NCBI GenBank assembly: GCA_944326355.1
Contig: CALVDO010000009.1
Location: forward strand, 28,004 to 92,003
Direction of reading: 5' to 3'
DNA: 64,000 bases
DNA from: an uncultured Bacteroidales bacterium
GTDB lineage: Bacteria; Bacteroidota; Bacteroidia; Bacteroidales; UBA932
Each line of letters begins with the position of its first letter. Positions within the stretch are counted from its first letter, which is position 1. The notes under the pieces are model-generated. The model was not told where the DNA came from. It made no database searches and saw only the letters and a list, made by a program, of their open reading frames with translations. Below, in pieces: positions 30,414 through 40,194 of this stretch. The position numbers and the translations under genes are program-made.

Positions 30414-32456
30414 ATGGAAAACGGAAAGTTTCTCAGCGGCTTCAAGACATATCTTCCTCTTGCTATTCTCTTCGTGTTCCTCGTCTTTCTCATGCCGAGG
30501 AGCGGAAAGTTCAACTATGACTATAAGAAGGGAGCCCCGTGGATGTATGAGACCCTCGTCGCGGAGTTTGATTTTCCGGTGCTGAAGACCGAGGACCAGC
30601 TCCGGAAGGAAAAAGAGGCGGCGGTCTCCTCCGTCACCCCTTATTATAAGTATTCGGAGAACATCGCAAAGGAGAGGCCGGAGCTTCTGCGTCAGGCGGA
30701 TCTCGGGGCTAACGAGAATCTTGAGCCTGCGATAATCTCGATATTCGACACGATATATGCCAGGGGCGTCATCGCCGACAGACCGGAATTTCATGACGGC
30801 CGATCTGAGGACGAGCAGGTCATATTCGTCCAGAAGAACAGGCGTGCGGCGATGGTTCCTCCGTCCGAGATATACACTATTGCCGAGGCGAGGATGAAGC
30901 TGAGGAGGGATCTGGACGCCATGACGGGAAAGAGCGACGCGGATTCCCTCTGCCGTGCGGCCGGAATATACGACCTCATCGTTCCGAACCTCATCTTTGA
31001 CCAGCAGACCACCGATCTTGTGCATGAGGAGTCGGTCAACTACGTGTCGACTACTTCGGGCGTCGTCTCGTCCGGCCAGCTCATCGTCTCAAAGGGGGAG
31101 ATAGTGACTGCGGAGATCGAGCAGCTGCTCGATTCATACAAGGCGGAATACGAGTCGAGCATAGGCTACAGCGGTCCGCGTGCCCTGCTGTGGATAGGCA
31201 ATATCCTTCTTTCCCTCGTGATGGTGGTGCTGGTGTTCTTCACCATCTATTACTCCAACTCAGACATCTTCGGGCAGTTCAACAAGTATGTCTATATCCT
31301 CGTGGTGATCTCTCTCGCCGCCGTCGTCACCTTCGCGGTGGAGAAGGCCGATCCGAAGCTGCTGTATGTGGTCCCGTACACGCTTTTCGCCCTGTATCTG
31401 ACCGCATTTTTCCGCAACAAGGTGGTATATCCTGTATATGTGGTGTCTCTGCTGCCTCTGCTCATCTTCTCGCACAACGGACTTGAGCTCTTCGTGATGT
31501 ATCTTGTGGCCGGAGTGGTCGCCATATACACTTTCTCGTTCTTCAACAAGGGATGGCAGCAGTTCATAATGGCCTTCTTCGTGTTCATTTCGGTGACTCT
31601 CACTTATCTGGCGTTCAAGCTCATAGATGGGGACATACGCGAGTTCACCGATTACCAGACGATACTCTTCCTCTTCATAGGCTCGATGATGTCAGTCGCC
31701 GGCTATCCTCTGATATATCTCTTTGAAAAGGTGTTCATGCTCGTGTCGAATTCTCGTCTGATAGAGCTGTGCGACACAAACAACAAGCTGCTCAGGGAGC
31801 TTGCGACGAAGGCCCCGGGCACTTTCCAGCACAGCCTTCAGGTGATGAACCTCGCGGATGCGGCAGCCCGCTCTATCGGCGCGGACGTGGCTCTGGTGAG
31901 GGCCGGCGCCCTGTACCACGACATTGGCAAGATGACCAATCCGCAGTGCTTCATCGAGAACGAGACCCCTGGCGTAAAATATCATGAGGGGCTCACTCCT
32001 GAGGAGAGTGCCAGGGACATCACTCGGCATGTGCCTGACGGAATGGCTCTTGCGGAGAAATACGGACTTCCTGGAGTAGTGCGGGATTTCATCGTCACGC
32101 ATCATGGCACGACCTCCACAGGCTATTTCTACAACAAGTATCTGAATGACGGAGGGGATCCGGCCAAGACGGACGTGTTCTTCTACAAGGGAAGGAAGCC
32201 GAGCACTAAGGAGCAGATAATAATGATGTTGTGCGATACTCTCGAGGCGGCTTCGAGGACTCTGAAGGATCATTCTGCGCAGAGCATTTCCGACCTCGTG
32301 GAGCGCATCGTCAAGACCAAGATGGATGACGGACAGTTTGAGGAGGCGGACATATCGCTCAGGGAGCTGAACATCGTCAAGGTAGTGCTCAAGGAGTATC
32401 TTCAGCAGATCTATCATGAGAGGATTGTATATCCGAAGCGCAGACGGAAGATCTGA
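30414..32456 (+). CDS. 7TMR-HD membrane phosphodiesterase (PgpH type, cyclic di-AMP)
   Basis: 680 residues. There is one N-terminal membrane helix (YLPLAILFVFLVFLM), then an extracytoplasmic 7TMR-HDED domain (about residues 30-255). About seven transmembrane helices follow (about 258-440). The cytosolic HD domain has TFQHSLQVMNLADAAA, then the HD pair His502-Asp503 in LYHDIGKMTNP, and FIVTHHGTTSTGYFY. Homologues such as PgpH hydrolyse cyclic di-AMP, so it probably lowers this messenger and affects osmotic and cell-wall control. It starts 11 nt after the acyltransferase-like gene, and a strong hairpin follows. Confidence 0.92.
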   Translation: MENGKFLSGFKTYLPLAILFVFLVFLMPRSGKFNYDYKKGAPWMYETLVAEFDFPVLKTEDQLRKEKEAAVSSVTPYYKYSENIAKERPELLRQADLGANENLEPAIISIFDTIYARGVIADRPEFHDGRSEDEQVIFVQKNRRAAMVPPSEIYTIAEARMKLRRDLDAMTGKSDADSLCRAAGIYDLIVPNLIFDQQTTDLVHEESVNYVSTTSGVVSSGQLIVSKGEIVTAEIEQLLDSYKAEYESSIGYSGPRALLWIGNILLSLVMVVLVFFTIYYSNSDIFGQFNKYVYILVVISLAAVVTFAVEKADPKLLYVVPYTLFALYLTAFFRNKVVYPVYVVSLLPLLIFSHNGLELFVMYLVAGVVAIYTFSFFNKGWQQFIMAFFVFISVTLTYLAFKLIDGDIREFTDYQTILFLFIGSMMSVAGYPLIYLFEKVFMLVSNSRLIELCDTNNKLLRELATKAPGTFQHSLQVMNLADAAARSIGADVALVRAGALYHDIGKMTNPQCFIENETPGVKYHEGLTPEESARDITRHVPDGMALAEKYGLPGVVRDFIVTHHGTTSTGYFYNKYLNDGGDPAKTDVFFYKGRKPSTKEQIIMMLCDTLEAASRTLKDHSAQSISDLVERIVKTKMDDGQFEEADISLRELNIVKVVLKEYLQQIYHERIVYPKRRRKI

Positions 32457-32494
32457 TGCGGCTGCAGGCCTTGCGGCGCGGGCGCATGAGTGCG

Positions 32495-32527
32495 GCAGCG
32501 GTCCGGAGATTGAGACCGGGCCGCTGC
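32495..32527 (+). terminator. Strong hairpin after the HD phosphodiesterase gene
   Basis: Twelve-bp stem (32495-32506 with 32516-32527, one G-U pair) and a 9-nt loop, between the HD gene and the trigger factor promoter. It lacks a U-run; the position suggests a transcript end or a 3'-protecting structure. Confidence 0.5.
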
Positions 32528-32551
32528 TCGTGACGCTGTAGGAAACCCGAT

Positions 32552-32582
32552 TTTGTTTTTTGTTCCATATTGTTTAAATTTG
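32552..32582 (+). promoter_or_regulatory. Promoter of tig-clpP-clpX
   Basis: TTTG at 32552-32555, exactly 19 nt, then TAAATTTG at 32575-32582: a full match to the Bacteroidota -33/-7 consensus. The predicted transcript starts about 25 nt before the tig ATG. Confidence 0.75.
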
Positions 32583-32614
32583 CAGGCTTTTATCGAAAAA
32601 CAACATTATTTGAT

Positions 32615-33931
32615 ATGAATATAACTCAGAACAAGGTCGATGACCTCAATCTCGAATTGACTCTCGACATCAGCAAGGAAGATTATGCGGACCGCCGCAA
32701 GAAGAGGCTGAACGCCCACAGGAGAACCGCCGAGATCAGGGGCTTCAGGAAGGGCATGGTCCCTATGACCATAATTGAGAAGATATACGGGCAGTCGTCA
32801 CTTGTCGACGCCGTCAACGAGACCATTTCGGAGGCTCTCAACGGCTTCATCAAAGACAATTCCCTCAAGCTGATAGGCGAGCCTCTCCCGAAGGAGGACC
32901 AGCCTAAGATAGAGTGGGAGAACGGAAACGACTTCACTTTCGTCTTCGACGTGGCTCTCGCTCCAGAGGTTGACTTCACGCTCTCAAAGGAGGATGAGCT
33001 TCCTTATTATGAGATTGAGGTCACCGAGGCCAACCGCAACGAACTGAAGGAGAATCTTCTCAGGCAGTATGGCTCTCTCGAGGACGGAGAGGCCGCCAAG
33101 GAAGAGGACTTCATCATAGTAGACTTCGAGCAGGGCGAGACTAAGATAGAGGGAGCATACGTATCCCTGAGAAGCGTATCCGACGCCGTCCGCCCGTCGT
33201 TCGTGGGCCTGAAGAAGGATGACGTGCTCGACGTGAACGTCAACGAGGCCTTCACGGACGAGACCGACCGTGCAGCCATGCTCAAGGTGAAGAAGGAGGA
33301 GCTCGCCGGGCTTGATCCGATGTTCAGGATGACGGTGCGCAACGTCAAGACTTTCGTTTCGGCGCCTATGACGCAGGAGACTTTCGACAAGGTCTTCGGC
33401 GAAGGTACAGTGAGCGACGAGGCCGGATTTGACGCCAAGGTCGCTGAGCGTCTCGCAGCTGAATACAGGCAGGAGTCAGAGTTCAGATTCTCACGTGACG
33501 CGAAGGACTATCTGGTGAAAAAGGCCAATGTGGCTCTTCCTGAGAATTTCCTCAAGAGATGGGTCTATGAGGTGAACGAGGGAAAGTTCACCAAGGAGGA
33601 GATAGAGAAGGACTTTGACGGATTCCTCGCCGACTATCGCTGGCATACCGTAAGGAATATGCTCATGGACAGGTATTCCGTGAAGGTGGAGCAGGAGGAT
33701 CTTCTTGCAAGCGCAAAGGCCTTCGCCGCATATCAGTTCGCCATGTACGGCATAGCCAACGTTCCTGAGGAGCAGCTCGAATCGTATGCAAAGAGCATTC
33801 TCTCGCAGGAGAACGAGAGCCGCAGGGTTCTTGATCAGGTCGAGGACCAGAAGACTATCGCCGCAGTCAGGGAGGTCGTGACCGTCAAGCCGGTTAAGGT
33901 GACGGTGGAGCAGTTCCGCAAACTGAAATAG
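32615..33931 (+). CDS. tig: Trigger factor
   Basis: Ribosome-associated chaperone and prolyl isomerase of 438 residues. The N-terminal ribosome-binding domain has LTLDISKEDYADRRKKRL and the signature RGFRKGMVPMTIIEKIYG. The middle FKBP-like region is divergent (EEDFIIVDFEQGETKIEGA), as usual in Bacteroidota. The C-terminal arms are helical (EFRFSRDAKDYLVKKANVALPENFLKRWV, split). The Met at 32615 begins the family N-terminus and sits behind a consensus promoter; the open frame from 32570 overlaps that promoter and is not used. Operon with clpP (9 nt) and clpX. Confidence 0.95.
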   Translation: MNITQNKVDDLNLELTLDISKEDYADRRKKRLNAHRRTAEIRGFRKGMVPMTIIEKIYGQSSLVDAVNETISEALNGFIKDNSLKLIGEPLPKEDQPKIEWENGNDFTFVFDVALAPEVDFTLSKEDELPYYEIEVTEANRNELKENLLRQYGSLEDGEAAKEEDFIIVDFEQGETKIEGAYVSLRSVSDAVRPSFVGLKKDDVLDVNVNEAFTDETDRAAMLKVKKEELAGLDPMFRMTVRNVKTFVSAPMTQETFDKVFGEGTVSDEAGFDAKVAERLAAEYRQESEFRFSRDAKDYLVKKANVALPENFLKRWVYEVNEGKFTKEEIEKDFDGFLADYRWHTVRNMLMDRYSVKVEQEDLLASAKAFAAYQFAMYGIANVPEEQLESYAKSILSQENESRRVLDQVEDQKTIAAVREVVTVKPVKVTVEQFRKLK

Positions 33932-33940
33932 TTTCCAGTC

Positions 33941-34612
33941 ATGGAAAAGGATTTTGACTTGTTCGCAAGGTCGGAGTTCGGCGTGAGCTCCATGACCATG
34001 CACCGCTATCGTTCAGCCTATGACGCCTACATCAATCCGACGGTCATAGAGGAGCGCAGGCTCAATGTGGCTTCGATGGATGTGTTCAGCAGGCTGCTGA
34101 TGGACAGGATCATCTTCCTCGGAGTTCCGATAGATGACGATGTGGCCAACATAGTGCTGGCCCAGCTGCTTTTTCTGGCCTCGTCGGACAATGCCGGAGA
34201 CATCACCCTTTACCTGAATACTCCGGGCGGTTCGGTATCCGCCGGCCTCGCGATATATGACACCATGCAGCAGGTGGAACCTGACGTCGCCACGGTTTGT
34301 ACCGGAATGGCCGCATCGATGGGAGCTGTCCTGCTCTGTGCCGGAACAAAAGGCAAGAGGTCGGCTCTGCCGCATTCGAGAGTGATGATCCATCAGCCTC
34401 TCGGAGGGGCGCAGGGACAGGCGTCGGACATAGAGATTGCGGCAAGGGAGATCCTCAAGGTGAAGCAGACTCTCTATTCGATCATTTCCACGCACACGGG
34501 AAAGACGCTGAAGAGAATCACCGCTGACGGGGACAGGGATTATTGGATGAGTGCCGAGGAAGCTCTCGAATATGGAATGATTGACGAGATTCTCGTAAAA
34601 AAGAAGAAATAG
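33941..34612 (+). CDS. clpP: ATP-dependent Clp protease proteolytic subunit
   Basis: Serine protease subunit of the ClpXP complex, 223 residues. Catalytic Ser126 lies in [10 protein letters not shown] and His151 in [11 protein letters not shown]; the oligomer-forming [18 protein letters not shown] segment is present. The N-terminal 35 residues before the conserved [19 protein letters not shown] form an extension typical of Bacteroidota ClpP. It lies between tig (9 nt) and clpX (9 nt). Confidence 0.97.
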   Translation: MEKDFDLFARSEFGVSSMTMHRYRSAYDAYINPTVIEERRLNVASMDVFSRLLMDRIIFLGVPIDDDVANIVLAQLLFLASSDNAGDITLYLNTPGGSVSAGLAIYDTMQQVEPDVATVCTGMAASMGAVLLCAGTKGKRSALPHSRVMIHQPLGGAQGQASDIEIAAREILKVKQTLYSIISTHTGKTLKRITADGDRDYWMSAEEALEYGMIDEILVKKKK

Positions 34613-34621
34613 GACGGACAA

Positions 34622-35851
34622 ATGGCAAGAAGGAATGAATCCGGGGACGGGAGGCATTGCGTGTTCTGCGGCAGGAGTGAGGATGAGGTTCCGCTTCTGC
34701 TTCAGGGGATGGATTCGGCCATCTGCAGCGACTGCGTGAAGCTGTGCTATGACTATGTCCATAATCTTGAGACGAAACAGGCTCCCAGACACGGCGAGAT
34801 AAGCCGTCTGCTCAAGCCGAAGGAGATACATGCCTATCTGGATCAGTATGTCATCGGACAGGACAATGCGAAGAAACTGCTTTCTGTGGCTGTCTACAAC
34901 CATTACAAGCGCATCAATCACAATCTTGCCCAGGAAGAGAAGGATGATCTGGACATAGAGAAGTCGAACATTCTGATGGTCGGTCCGACCGGAACAGGAA
35001 AGACTCTCATGGCCAAGACTATAGCCAAGCTTCTGGAGGTGCCGTTCACAATAGTGGACGCCACTGTGCTGACCGAGGCCGGCTATGTGGGGGAGGATGT
35101 GGAGAGCATTCTTACGAGACTTCTTCAGGAGGCCGACTATGACGTGGCTCTCGCCGAACGCGGGATTGTCTTCATAGACGAGATAGACAAGATCGCCCGA
35201 AAGAGCGACAATCCGTCCATAACGAGGGATGTCTCCGGAGAAGGAGTGCAGCAGGCGATGCTGAAACTGCTCGAGGGCAATGTCGTGAACGTGCCGCCAA
35301 AGGGAGGTCGCAAGCATCCTGAGCAGGAGTTCATACAGGTCAACACGCAGAACATACTCTTCATCTGCGGAGGTGCTTTCGAGGGTATCGAGCGCCGCAT
35401 AGCGCAGCGGCTCAACACCCAGGTCATCGGATTCGGCACGTCGGGAAGAAGGCAGGTGGACAAGTCCAATCTCCTTAAGTATGTGTCGGCTCAGGACCTT
35501 CGGGCATACGGTCTGATTCCGGAGATAATAGGCAGGCTTCCGGTCATAACGTGTCTTGAACAGCTGGACCGGAAGGCTCTTCTCAGAATTCTCACAGAGC
35601 CGAAGAACGCGATAATGAAGCAGTATGAGAAGATGTTTGAGATAGACGGCATGAAGCTGGAGGTGGAGCCGGATGTGCTTGACCTGATAGTGGACACCGC
35701 CATAGAGAATCGTCTCGGAGCTCGTGGTCTCCGCTCCATCTGCGAAAGGATAATGACTGACGCCATGTATGAGGCGCCGTCGTCATCTGACAAGACTTTC
35801 CGTCTTACGGCCGAGTACGCCAAGGCCCGGCTTGCCGACGACATGAACTGA
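34622..35851 (+). CDS. clpX: Clp protease ATPase subunit ClpX
   Basis: AAA+ unfoldase of 409 residues that feeds ClpP. The N-terminal zinc-binding domain has [10 protein letters not shown] and [11 protein letters not shown]. The AAA+ core has Walker A GPTGTGKT (about residues 120-128), [14 protein letters not shown], Walker [14 protein letters not shown], the pore loop GYVGED and sensor-2 LGARGLRSI. An IGF-type ClpP-binding loop is visible as QVIGFGTS. It is the last gene of the tig operon, followed by a hairpin. Confidence 0.98.
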   Translation: MARRNESGDGRHCVFCGRSEDEVPLLLQGMDSAICSDCVKLCYDYVHNLETKQAPRHGEISRLLKPKEIHAYLDQYVIGQDNAKKLLSVAVYNHYKRINHNLAQEEKDDLDIEKSNILMVGPTGTGKTLMAKTIAKLLEVPFTIVDATVLTEAGYVGEDVESILTRLLQEADYDVALAERGIVFIDEIDKIARKSDNPSITRDVSGEGVQQAMLKLLEGNVVNVPPKGGRKHPEQEFIQVNTQNILFICGGAFEGIERRIAQRLNTQVIGFGTSGRRQVDKSNLLKYVSAQDLRAYGLIPEIIGRLPVITCLEQLDRKALLRILTEPKNAIMKQYEKMFEIDGMKLEVEPDVLDLIVDTAIENRLGARGLRSICERIMTDAMYEAPSSSDKTFRLTAEYAKARLADDMN

Positions 35852-35864
35852 ATTATGAGAGGCC

Positions 35865-35895
35865 GGCCGTCTGACGCACACACTGACGGACGGCC
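35865..35895 (+). terminator. Hairpin after clpX
   Basis: GGCCGTC (35865-35871) pairs with GACGGCC (35889-35895), followed by only three T. A weak intrinsic terminator for the tig-clpP-clpX operon. Confidence 0.45.
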
Positions 35896-36024
35896 TTTGA
35901 AATGACTGAGGGAAATCGTCCGGATTTCTGAACCGGAATCCGGCGGCTTCTGTAGCTGAACGGGACTGGCGGAGACGCACACCTCCGTCTTCTCAATATA
36001 TTTTTAACTATTAAATTTTTAAAG

Positions 36025-37638
36025 ATGAAAAGGATTTTTAACCTTGTGGCGGCATTCTGTGCCGTCATCGCCCTCGCGTCCTGCGAAAAGGATCCCGAAG
36101 GCACGGACAACGGCGGCGGAAACGGCTCCGGCACAGGCCATGCCGCACCTTCGATGACATGGGAAGGGCATTCTGATCTTGATGCTCCCGTCGCTCTCGA
36201 GGAGACCATGGACGTCAGGATAAGCATCACGGCCGAAGCCGGCATCTCCACATTCACGGTAGGCGTAAGTTCCGGAGTGCTCGACCCCTACATCGAGACT
36301 CTCAACGGCGGCTCCACTGAAATGGATCTCATCGGCGGACCGCAGACTCTGCTCTCACTGCTGAGCGCAGTTCAGATTCCTACCGGCAGCGATCTCGTCG
36401 GCGCCACATCAGTCTCACTCGATCTCTCGACACTTGTTCCGATGATCATACTTACTGAAGGAAATCAGGACCTCGGCACCGGAGACCTCCTTCCGAACAG
36501 CGACCACAGCTTCACGCTCTCGCTCACGGACAGCGAGGGCCAGAGTCTCAGGCAGACGCTCACTTTCCATTATGACGGCGCGACTGTTGAGGACGGCGCG
36601 ACCCTTTCCGTAGACGAGACAAGCGTGGATCTCTGGGCCAACACCGCAAGGGTAACGGTAAATGATCCGACGGAGGGCGTCCAGTATTCGGTCCAGTATC
36701 GGGAAAAGGGCACTGAGACCTGGCATGACGCCGCCGGAAGCGTTGCCGAAGGCTTTATTCTGGCCCCAGCCTATGACAAGTCCAGCAATGAGGCAGGGCT
36801 TGAGGTGTCTGTCATCAGGGATGGCGCAGGAATCTATGCCGGCAACACATACGAGGTCCGTCTCCTTAACTCGGACGCCGAGGCAGACGCAGTAGAGTTT
36901 ACCGCTGAAGGCGGTGACGTGATTCCTAACGGAGACATGACCGGCTGGACGGTGAAGGAGGGCACTGAGCTGCCATATCCTAACCCTGCCGGAACGAGCT
37001 TCTGGGACAGCGGCAATAATACAGTCCTGACTATCACTACCATCCTCTGTCAGGAAGATGAGACCGAGGCTGGCGTGGCGGCTCTTTCTGCCAATACTGT
37101 ACTGGGCAGCGTCTTCGCCCCTGGCAATATGTATACCGGCGATTTCACCATGTCCGGATTTACAGGTACCGCAAAATTCGGAAAGTCCTATGACTGGACG
37201 GCTCGTCCTCGTGCCCTCAAGCTTCGCTACAAGGCAAATGTGGGCGTTATAGACAATGCCGGTTCAAATGATCCGGAGAAGGACGAGTGGGACGGCAGGC
37301 AGGACGTCAGCAGGATATTCGTGGCCATAGTGGACTGGTCGGCTCAGCATGAGGTCACTTCAGGAATGACTACGCCTGAGGGAATGTGGGATCCGGCCGA
37401 AGTGTCGACCCTCGAAGAGGGAGCGATCCTCGGGTACGGCGATCTGAAGATCACCGGAAACGTCGAGTCTTGGACCGATGCCGAGCTGAAGATCAACTGG
37501 TATGATACCGAAGCACCGATGCCTTCGTCCGAGAAGTATTCTCTCGTCATCTCATGTGCCACAAGCCAGCGTGGTGACTATCTTACCGGTTGCTCGTCCA
37601 ATGCCATGTGGGTCGACGACTTCGCATGGGCATATTGA
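36025..37638 (+). CDS. Lipoprotein with C-terminal PCMD-type domain
   Basis: 537-residue surface or outer-membrane lipoprotein. The signal peptide ends in the lipobox LASC (Cys20) followed by a Gly/Ser-rich tether. Residues about 40-190 and 190-300 are beta-rich Ig-like segments. Residues about 300-537 resemble the Bacteroidota 'putative carbohydrate metabolism' (PCMD) domain: NGDMTGWTVKEG near its start, ARPRALKLRYKANVG in the middle, and the closing NAMWVDDFAWAY. Such proteins are thought to bind glycans or surface polymers, which is unproven. It is a single gene, flanked by a hairpin upstream and a strong terminator downstream. Confidence 0.78.
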   Translation: MKRIFNLVAAFCAVIALASCEKDPEGTDNGGGNGSGTGHAAPSMTWEGHSDLDAPVALEETMDVRISITAEAGISTFTVGVSSGVLDPYIETLNGGSTEMDLIGGPQTLLSLLSAVQIPTGSDLVGATSVSLDLSTLVPMIILTEGNQDLGTGDLLPNSDHSFTLSLTDSEGQSLRQTLTFHYDGATVEDGATLSVDETSVDLWANTARVTVNDPTEGVQYSVQYREKGTETWHDAAGSVAEGFILAPAYDKSSNEAGLEVSVIRDGAGIYAGNTYEVRLLNSDAEADAVEFTAEGGDVIPNGDMTGWTVKEGTELPYPNPAGTSFWDSGNNTVLTITTILCQEDETEAGVAALSANTVLGSVFAPGNMYTGDFTMSGFTGTAKFGKSYDWTARPRALKLRYKANVGVIDNAGSNDPEKDEWDGRQDVSRIFVAIVDWSAQHEVTSGMTTPEGMWDPAEVSTLEEGAILGYGDLKITGNVESWTDAELKINWYDTEAPMPSSEKYSLVISCATSQRGDYLTGCSSNAMWVDDFAWAY

Positions 37639-37701
37639 TCGGGACAGCGGAAGGGCTGCATATCCGTCCTGGAGATCAGCCCGGTAGAGAATAAATAATA
37701 T

Positions 37702-37741
37702 GAGAGGAATGGACCGCATGGTCTGTTCCTCTTTGTTTTTT
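37702..37741 (+). terminator. Intrinsic terminator after the PCMD lipoprotein gene
   Basis: Stem AGAGGAATGGACC / GGTCTGTTCCTCT with a GCAT loop, followed by TTGTTTTTT. A classic rho-independent terminator between two convergent genes. Confidence 0.85.
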
Positions 37742-37769
37742 CGTCGCTTCACGCCGACTTCGTTCAAGC

Positions 37770-38711
37770 TCAGGCCTGCTGCCCGGCTTGGCAGGTGTGC
37801 TCGTGACAGTGTGATGCGGAGGTCTCGATTTCAAGGGTGGTGTGTGAAATGCCGAGTCCGTTCAGCCTGTGCTTCAGGCTCTCCTTCACCTGTTCCATCA
37901 TGTCGAGGTCTTCTATCACTACATGCGCGGTGAGCGCCGTCTCCGTAGTGCTGATCGGCCAGACATGCAGGTGGTGCACATCCTTAACCCCGGGTTCAGA
38001 AGTCATCTCGGCCTCAATCCGTCCGAGGTCGATCTGCTCGGGAACTGCGTCAATGGACATCCTGAGGCTTTCGGACAGGAGCTTCCAGGTAGAGACAAGG
38101 ATGATGGCCGCTATGGCAAGACTCACTATCGGGTCGATCACGGAGAAGCCCGTAAGGCTGATGGCTATGCCGGAAATCACGACTCCGACCGAAACGAGGG
38201 TGTCGGCGGCCATGTGCAGGAACGCCCCTCTGGTGTTGATGTCGTGCTTCTGCTGCTTCATCAGGAGCCATGCGGTGAATCCGTTGACGATGATGCCGAT
38301 TCCCGCTGTCCATGAGACTGCCGCCCCGTTTATTTCGGCAGGGCTGCTGAATTTCCTGACACTTTCCAGAATTATCGCGCCGACGGCCCCGAGAAGGATT
38401 ATCGCATTGAGCAGGGATATGAGCACGGAGCTTTTTCTGAATCCGTAGGTGAACTTTCTCGTGCTTTTTGATGAGGACAGCCTGAATGCGATCATCGCGA
38501 GCATGAGGCTGAACACGTCGCTGAGATTGTGCCCGGCATCCGAAAGCAGGCCGAGGGAGTCCGCCCACAGGCCTACTGCCGCCTCAGTCACCACATAAAG
38601 CAGGTTGAGCGTTATCGCAGCCACATACACTCCGTTGAGAGAGGTGATCTGATGCTCATGGTGGTGATGCTCATGAACGTGATGGCCGTGTGACGCCTCG
38701 TGTGTTTCCAT
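37770..38711 (-). CDS. Cation diffusion facilitator, CzcD/ZitB-like
   Basis: Metal/proton antiporter exporting Zn2+ or a similar ion, 313 residues with six transmembrane segments. The N-terminus is His-rich (HGHHVHEHHHHEHQ). Transmembrane metal-site motifs are SDAGHNLSDV in helix 2 and HMAADTLVSV in helix 5. The cytosolic C-terminal domain has VHHLHVWPISTTETALTAHV and ends with a His/Cys-containing tail (SHCHEHTC). The Met at 38711 precedes the His-rich segment; the upstream open frame to 38831 overlaps the promoter region and is not used. Confidence 0.92.
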   Translation of the reverse strand: METHEASHGHHVHEHHHHEHQITSLNGVYVAAITLNLLYVVTEAAVGLWADSLGLLSDAGHNLSDVFSLMLAMIAFRLSSSKSTRKFTYGFRKSSVLISLLNAIILLGAVGAIILESVRKFSSPAEINGAAVSWTAGIGIIVNGFTAWLLMKQQKHDINTRGAFLHMAADTLVSVGVVISGIAISLTGFSVIDPIVSLAIAAIILVSTWKLLSESLRMSIDAVPEQIDLGRIEAEMTSEPGVKDVHHLHVWPISTTETALTAHVVIEDLDMMEQVKESLKHRLNGLGISHTTLEIETSASHCHEHTCQAGQQA

Positions 38712-38735
38712 GATAGAGTCTGTTTTGAACCGGGA

Positions 38736-38743
38736 CAAAAGTA
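38736..38743 (-). promoter_or_regulatory. Putative -7 element for the cation exporter gene
   Basis: The minus strand reads TACTTTTG, matching TAnnTTTG, 25 nt upstream of the ATG at 38711. A TTTG lies upstream, but at 25 nt spacing, longer than usual. Confidence 0.45.
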
Positions 38744-38841
38744 GGGCGGATGTTTTACAACCGGGTTGCAAACCCCGGATCGTCCGGTCGGAGTCGTCCT
38801 GCAGACCTGGCCCGTTGCCGGCTCCGGTCACCGGAGGCTTC

Positions 38842-39445
38842 TCATCTTCCCTGTATGAAATTCATGAAGTCGTCCCTGTAATTGTCTCCGACAGGAATGA
38901 ATCTGCTTCCGAATACTATCCTTCCCCTGTCCACAAGTTCGATCTTGTCTTTTCTGACGTCTCCTCCACGCTTCTCATGCTCATGAGGGACAGGACCGGC
39001 TCGCTCCTGTCTTCCGTGTATATCTTTACATAGTCCTTCAGCGACTCCATGAAAAGTATCTTCCGGACGTCTATGCCTATGATCTTGTATTCACTCTTGA
39101 CAAAGATCTTTTCCTTTGCGGCAGGTGCGGCTATGGCTGTCTTGGCGGAACCCTCTATGCGGGAGAACCATTTGAGTGCCTTTTCGGATGCTTCAAGAAA
39201 GTCCCCGTATGAGATGGGATTCGACACCTGTCCTTAATCATCTTGGAGAACTCCATACCGTCCAGACCCGGCATCTGTATGTCGAGGAACAGCAGGTCGA
39301 CAGGAGCCTCAAGCAGTTTGTCAAGCGCCTGTACGGCACTGGAGTAACGTCCTTCAAGCGAGAGGAAAGGAGTTTTCCTGACATAGCTTTCAAGCAGGTC
39401 GAGAGCCAGAGGCTCGTCGTCTATGAGTGCGCATTTCAGTTTCAT
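38842..39445 (-). pseudogene. LytTR response regulator, two internal losses
   Basis: Begins as a normal receiver domain (MKLKCALIDDEPLALDLLES, phospho-acceptor Asp in LFLDIQMPG). Near 39219-39230 the text jumps from MIKDR to NPISYGDFLEASEKAL in another frame, losing by family comparison about 25 residues at the end of the receiver domain. The LytTR domain (IFVKSEYKIIGIDVRKILFM, KDYVKIYTEDR) then jumps again near 38950-38962 from SMRSVEE to DKIELVDRGRIVFGSRFIP, losing roughly 15-20 residues around the conserved HRS motif, and ends normally in GDNYRDDFMNFIQGR. All three parts are well conserved, so the losses are recent or artificial. As written, no functional regulator can be made. Confidence 0.85.
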
Positions 39446-40176
39446 GTCTACGTCCCGGGTATAGCAGGTCGAGTCTTCTCCTCACCTGCTCAAGCCCTAT
39501 TCCGGACCCGCTCTTGTCGGTCTCGGCCTTGGGATGGAGGCTGTTGACGATCTCGCATCTTATCCCGCGGTCCGCCTTATGAAGTCCATCTCCCTGTTCA
39601 AGGGAACCATGTCGTTCTGGTTGTCATAAAGGACATATCTGAGCAGCCTTCCGAGTTCCTGCACAGCGTCCTGAGCCTTGTCCCTGTCGAATGCTATGAG
39701 GGCGTAGATGTTGTTGAGCGTGTTCAGTAGAAAGTGGGGATTGAGCTGGTTTCTGAGATTCTTCAGCTCTGTCTCGGTGCGGCTTCTTTCCGCGTCCTTC
39801 CTCGCGTTCTCCGTCTTTATCCATTTCTCGTTGAGCCTTATTGCGGCCGAGAGACCGACCGTGAGTATCATCATGAAGGCGTCTCTTATCAGGAAAAGGA
39901 TGAACGGGCTGATGCGCGGAATGTGCCTGGGCGGATGCGGCATCGGAGCAAAGTTCTTCTGCCAGAGCTGTAGACATACGCTCACAAAGAGGATGACGGC
40001 AGCATTTAGAATACGATGCAGTATCCGATCATGAGTATGCTCCTCTTCATGTATTCCATCCAGTCAATCGGCGTGGCGTCCTGATCCAGGATGAAGAGGA
40101 AGGGGAATCCGAGGAGAATCCCCCAGCAGATAAGATGTATCAGTATGATTGAGACTCTGCTGCTCATGGAGGACAT
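39446..40176 (-). pseudogene. LytS-type sensor histidine kinase, multiple internal losses
   Basis: Membrane histidine kinase partner of the LytTR gene, starting 18 nt after the permease stop. The N-terminal helices (VSIILIHLICWGILLGFPFL) are intact up to IGYCIVF, where a TAA (40006-40008) appears and the text resumes in another frame as NAAVILFVSVCLQLWQKNF. The His-kinase dimerisation region is good (LRNQLNPHFLLNTLNNIYALI). A second break near 39565-39577, after REMDFIR, loses about 65 residues including most of the ATPase domain; the text resumes as IRCEIVNSLHPKAE and GSGIGLEQVRRRLDLLYPG. The C-terminus is cut and runs straight into the regulator's start codon. At least three separate losses; sizes come from recalled family sequence. 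Confidence 0.85.
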
Positions 40177-40194
40177 GCTGTCAGAGGTTTGCAG

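Noticed and set aside
34013..35317. 434-codon minus-strand open frame across clpP and clpX
   Set aside because: Exactly antisense to two certain genes; no family resemblance. It results from codon bias of the GC-rich coding strand.
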